From contig NZ_JACJTU010000017.1 of NCBI RefSeq assembly GCF_014698835.1, forward strand, positions 1-64,000: a stretch of 64,000 nucleotides of DNA, written 5' to 3'. A program made the translations under genes and the position numbers. Under the pieces are notes generated by a model that saw only the letters and a program-made list of their open reading frames with translations, did no database searches and was not told the origin of the DNA. This document shows, one piece after another, positions 63,563 to 64,000 of the stretch. This DNA is from Nostoc paludosum FACHB-159. GTDB taxonomy: Bacteria; Cyanobacteriota; Cyanobacteriia; Cyanobacteriales; Nostocaceae. Within the stretch, counting starts at the first letter, position 1; every line of letters starts with the position of its first letter.

Positions 63563-63946
63563 TCACCGCAAAATCGGACTCCCGTGATGATGAATTAAAT
63601 ACCACTTTCCACCGAGAAACTGAAATACATTTGTCGCGGTTGATTGTGCTTCCAGTCTTCTCGAACCTACGACTTGAAACACATTTTCTATCAGCACAAC
63701 ATAAGCGATATTATCAGTTACTTCTGTAGCAATTACTTCTGTGCTGATTTCAATATAAGCAGTGTTTTTAAATATCTGCTCCCAAGAGGTGCGAATCTCT
63801 TTCCAACCCCGCAATACTCTACTTCCCGGATGAATACAAAAACTACCAGTTCCCTGTGAACAGATTGCACTCATCGCCTCAATATCTTTTCTTTCAAAAG
63901 CGCGATAAAAAGCTGTATTAGCGGCTAAAACTTCATCTTTGGTCAT
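63563..63946 (-). CDS. NTF2-like (SnoaL/DUF4440-type) protein
   Basis: Protein of 127 residues from the ATG at 63946 (MTKDEVLAANTAFYRAFERKDIEAM); the longer frame begins in repeat-derived sequence. The helical start and the following strands (CIHPGSRVLRGWKEIRTSWEQIF, YVVLIENVFQV, ATNVFQFLGGKWYLIHHHGSP) are the cone-shaped NTF2 fold of SnoaL-like proteins. These are small-ligand-binding or isomerase-type proteins; the role is not predictable. Confidence 0.85.
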   Translation of the reverse strand: MTKDEVLAANTAFYRAFERKDIEAMSAICSQGTGSFCIHPGSRVLRGWKEIRTSWEQIFKNTAYIEISTEVIATEVTDNIAYVVLIENVFQVVGSRRLEAQSTATNVFQFLGGKWYLIHHHGSPILR

Positions 63947-64000
63947 GGAGAATGGGGAGTGGGGAATCACTAAATTATATAGGACTACGATTTAATTTTT

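Overview
The window looks like chromosomal DNA of a filamentous, probably heterocyst-forming cyanobacterium (Nostocales). The evidence is the very frequent octamer GCGATCGC, the many short tandem runs of 7-8 bp units (GGGGACT, GCCTCCT, GGCATGG types) between genes, a cyanobacterial AbrB-type regulator, a deoxyhypusine-synthase-like homospermidine synthase gene, and several multi-GAF/PAS sensor genes. No rRNA, CRISPR array or full-length insertion sequence is visible. There is one tRNA gene, tRNA-Ala(UGC).

Layout. 0-10 kb: a Ser/Thr kinase, an ABC-2 exporter pair, an AarF/UbiB kinase, a mannose-1-phosphate guanylyltransferase, an LCP-family cell-wall/glycan ligase, a pentapeptide-repeat protein and an unknown membrane protein. 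10-16 kb: two Uma2-type genes (one decayed, one with a duplicated 3' end) and a multi-GAF histidine kinase gene split by a small inverted-repeat element. 16-30 kb: MurJ, a small outer-membrane-like protein, TrhO, tRNA-Ala, small unknown proteins, an acyltransferase, another Uma2 gene, a HAD phosphatase, a cytochrome P450, a 2OG-Fe dioxygenase, SfsA and a fasciclin protein. 30-39.4 kb: a RiPP (ribosomally made, modified peptide) gene cluster on the minus strand. 39.7-49 kb: a fused flavoprotein/persulfide-dioxygenase-like ORF, a second P450, a GCS2-family ligase, a GH13 protein without catalytic residues, and a SpeY-like protein. 49-64 kb: a PAS/GAF sensor without output domain, a VOC protein, a divergent serine recombinase, a GT39 transferase, a ClC channel, cyAbrB, an Rrf2 regulator, CobD, PyrR, a TPR protein and an NTF2-like protein.

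The most interesting part is the RiPP cluster (about 30.1-39.4 kb). Transcription runs from a PqqD-like leader-binding protein, through a GT4 glycosyltransferase, three tandem small precursor genes that lie between the larger ORFs, an HPr-kinase-like protein, a GT2 glycosyltransferase, a sugar-nucleotide epimerase, a B2-type leader peptidase and an ABC exporter, to a DUF-type nucleotidyltransferase. The three precursors share an almost identical lasso-type leader (YSEPELKAHGKISGLT) and a GGSGGF stretch, then diverge into short Thr/Ser/Pro-rich C-termini. No asparagine-synthetase-like lasso cyclase is present in the window, and the presumed cores have no Asp/Glu at the ring-closing positions. 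I infer a cyclase-free, phospho- or glyco-decorated peptide system that borrows the lasso leader-processing machinery.

A second theme is genome plasticity. Three families of small inverted-repeat elements (MITE-like) and many short tandem repeats have split a gene, fused two genes, removed an output domain and rewritten protein ends. All functional calls come from reading the sequence; no database search was run.
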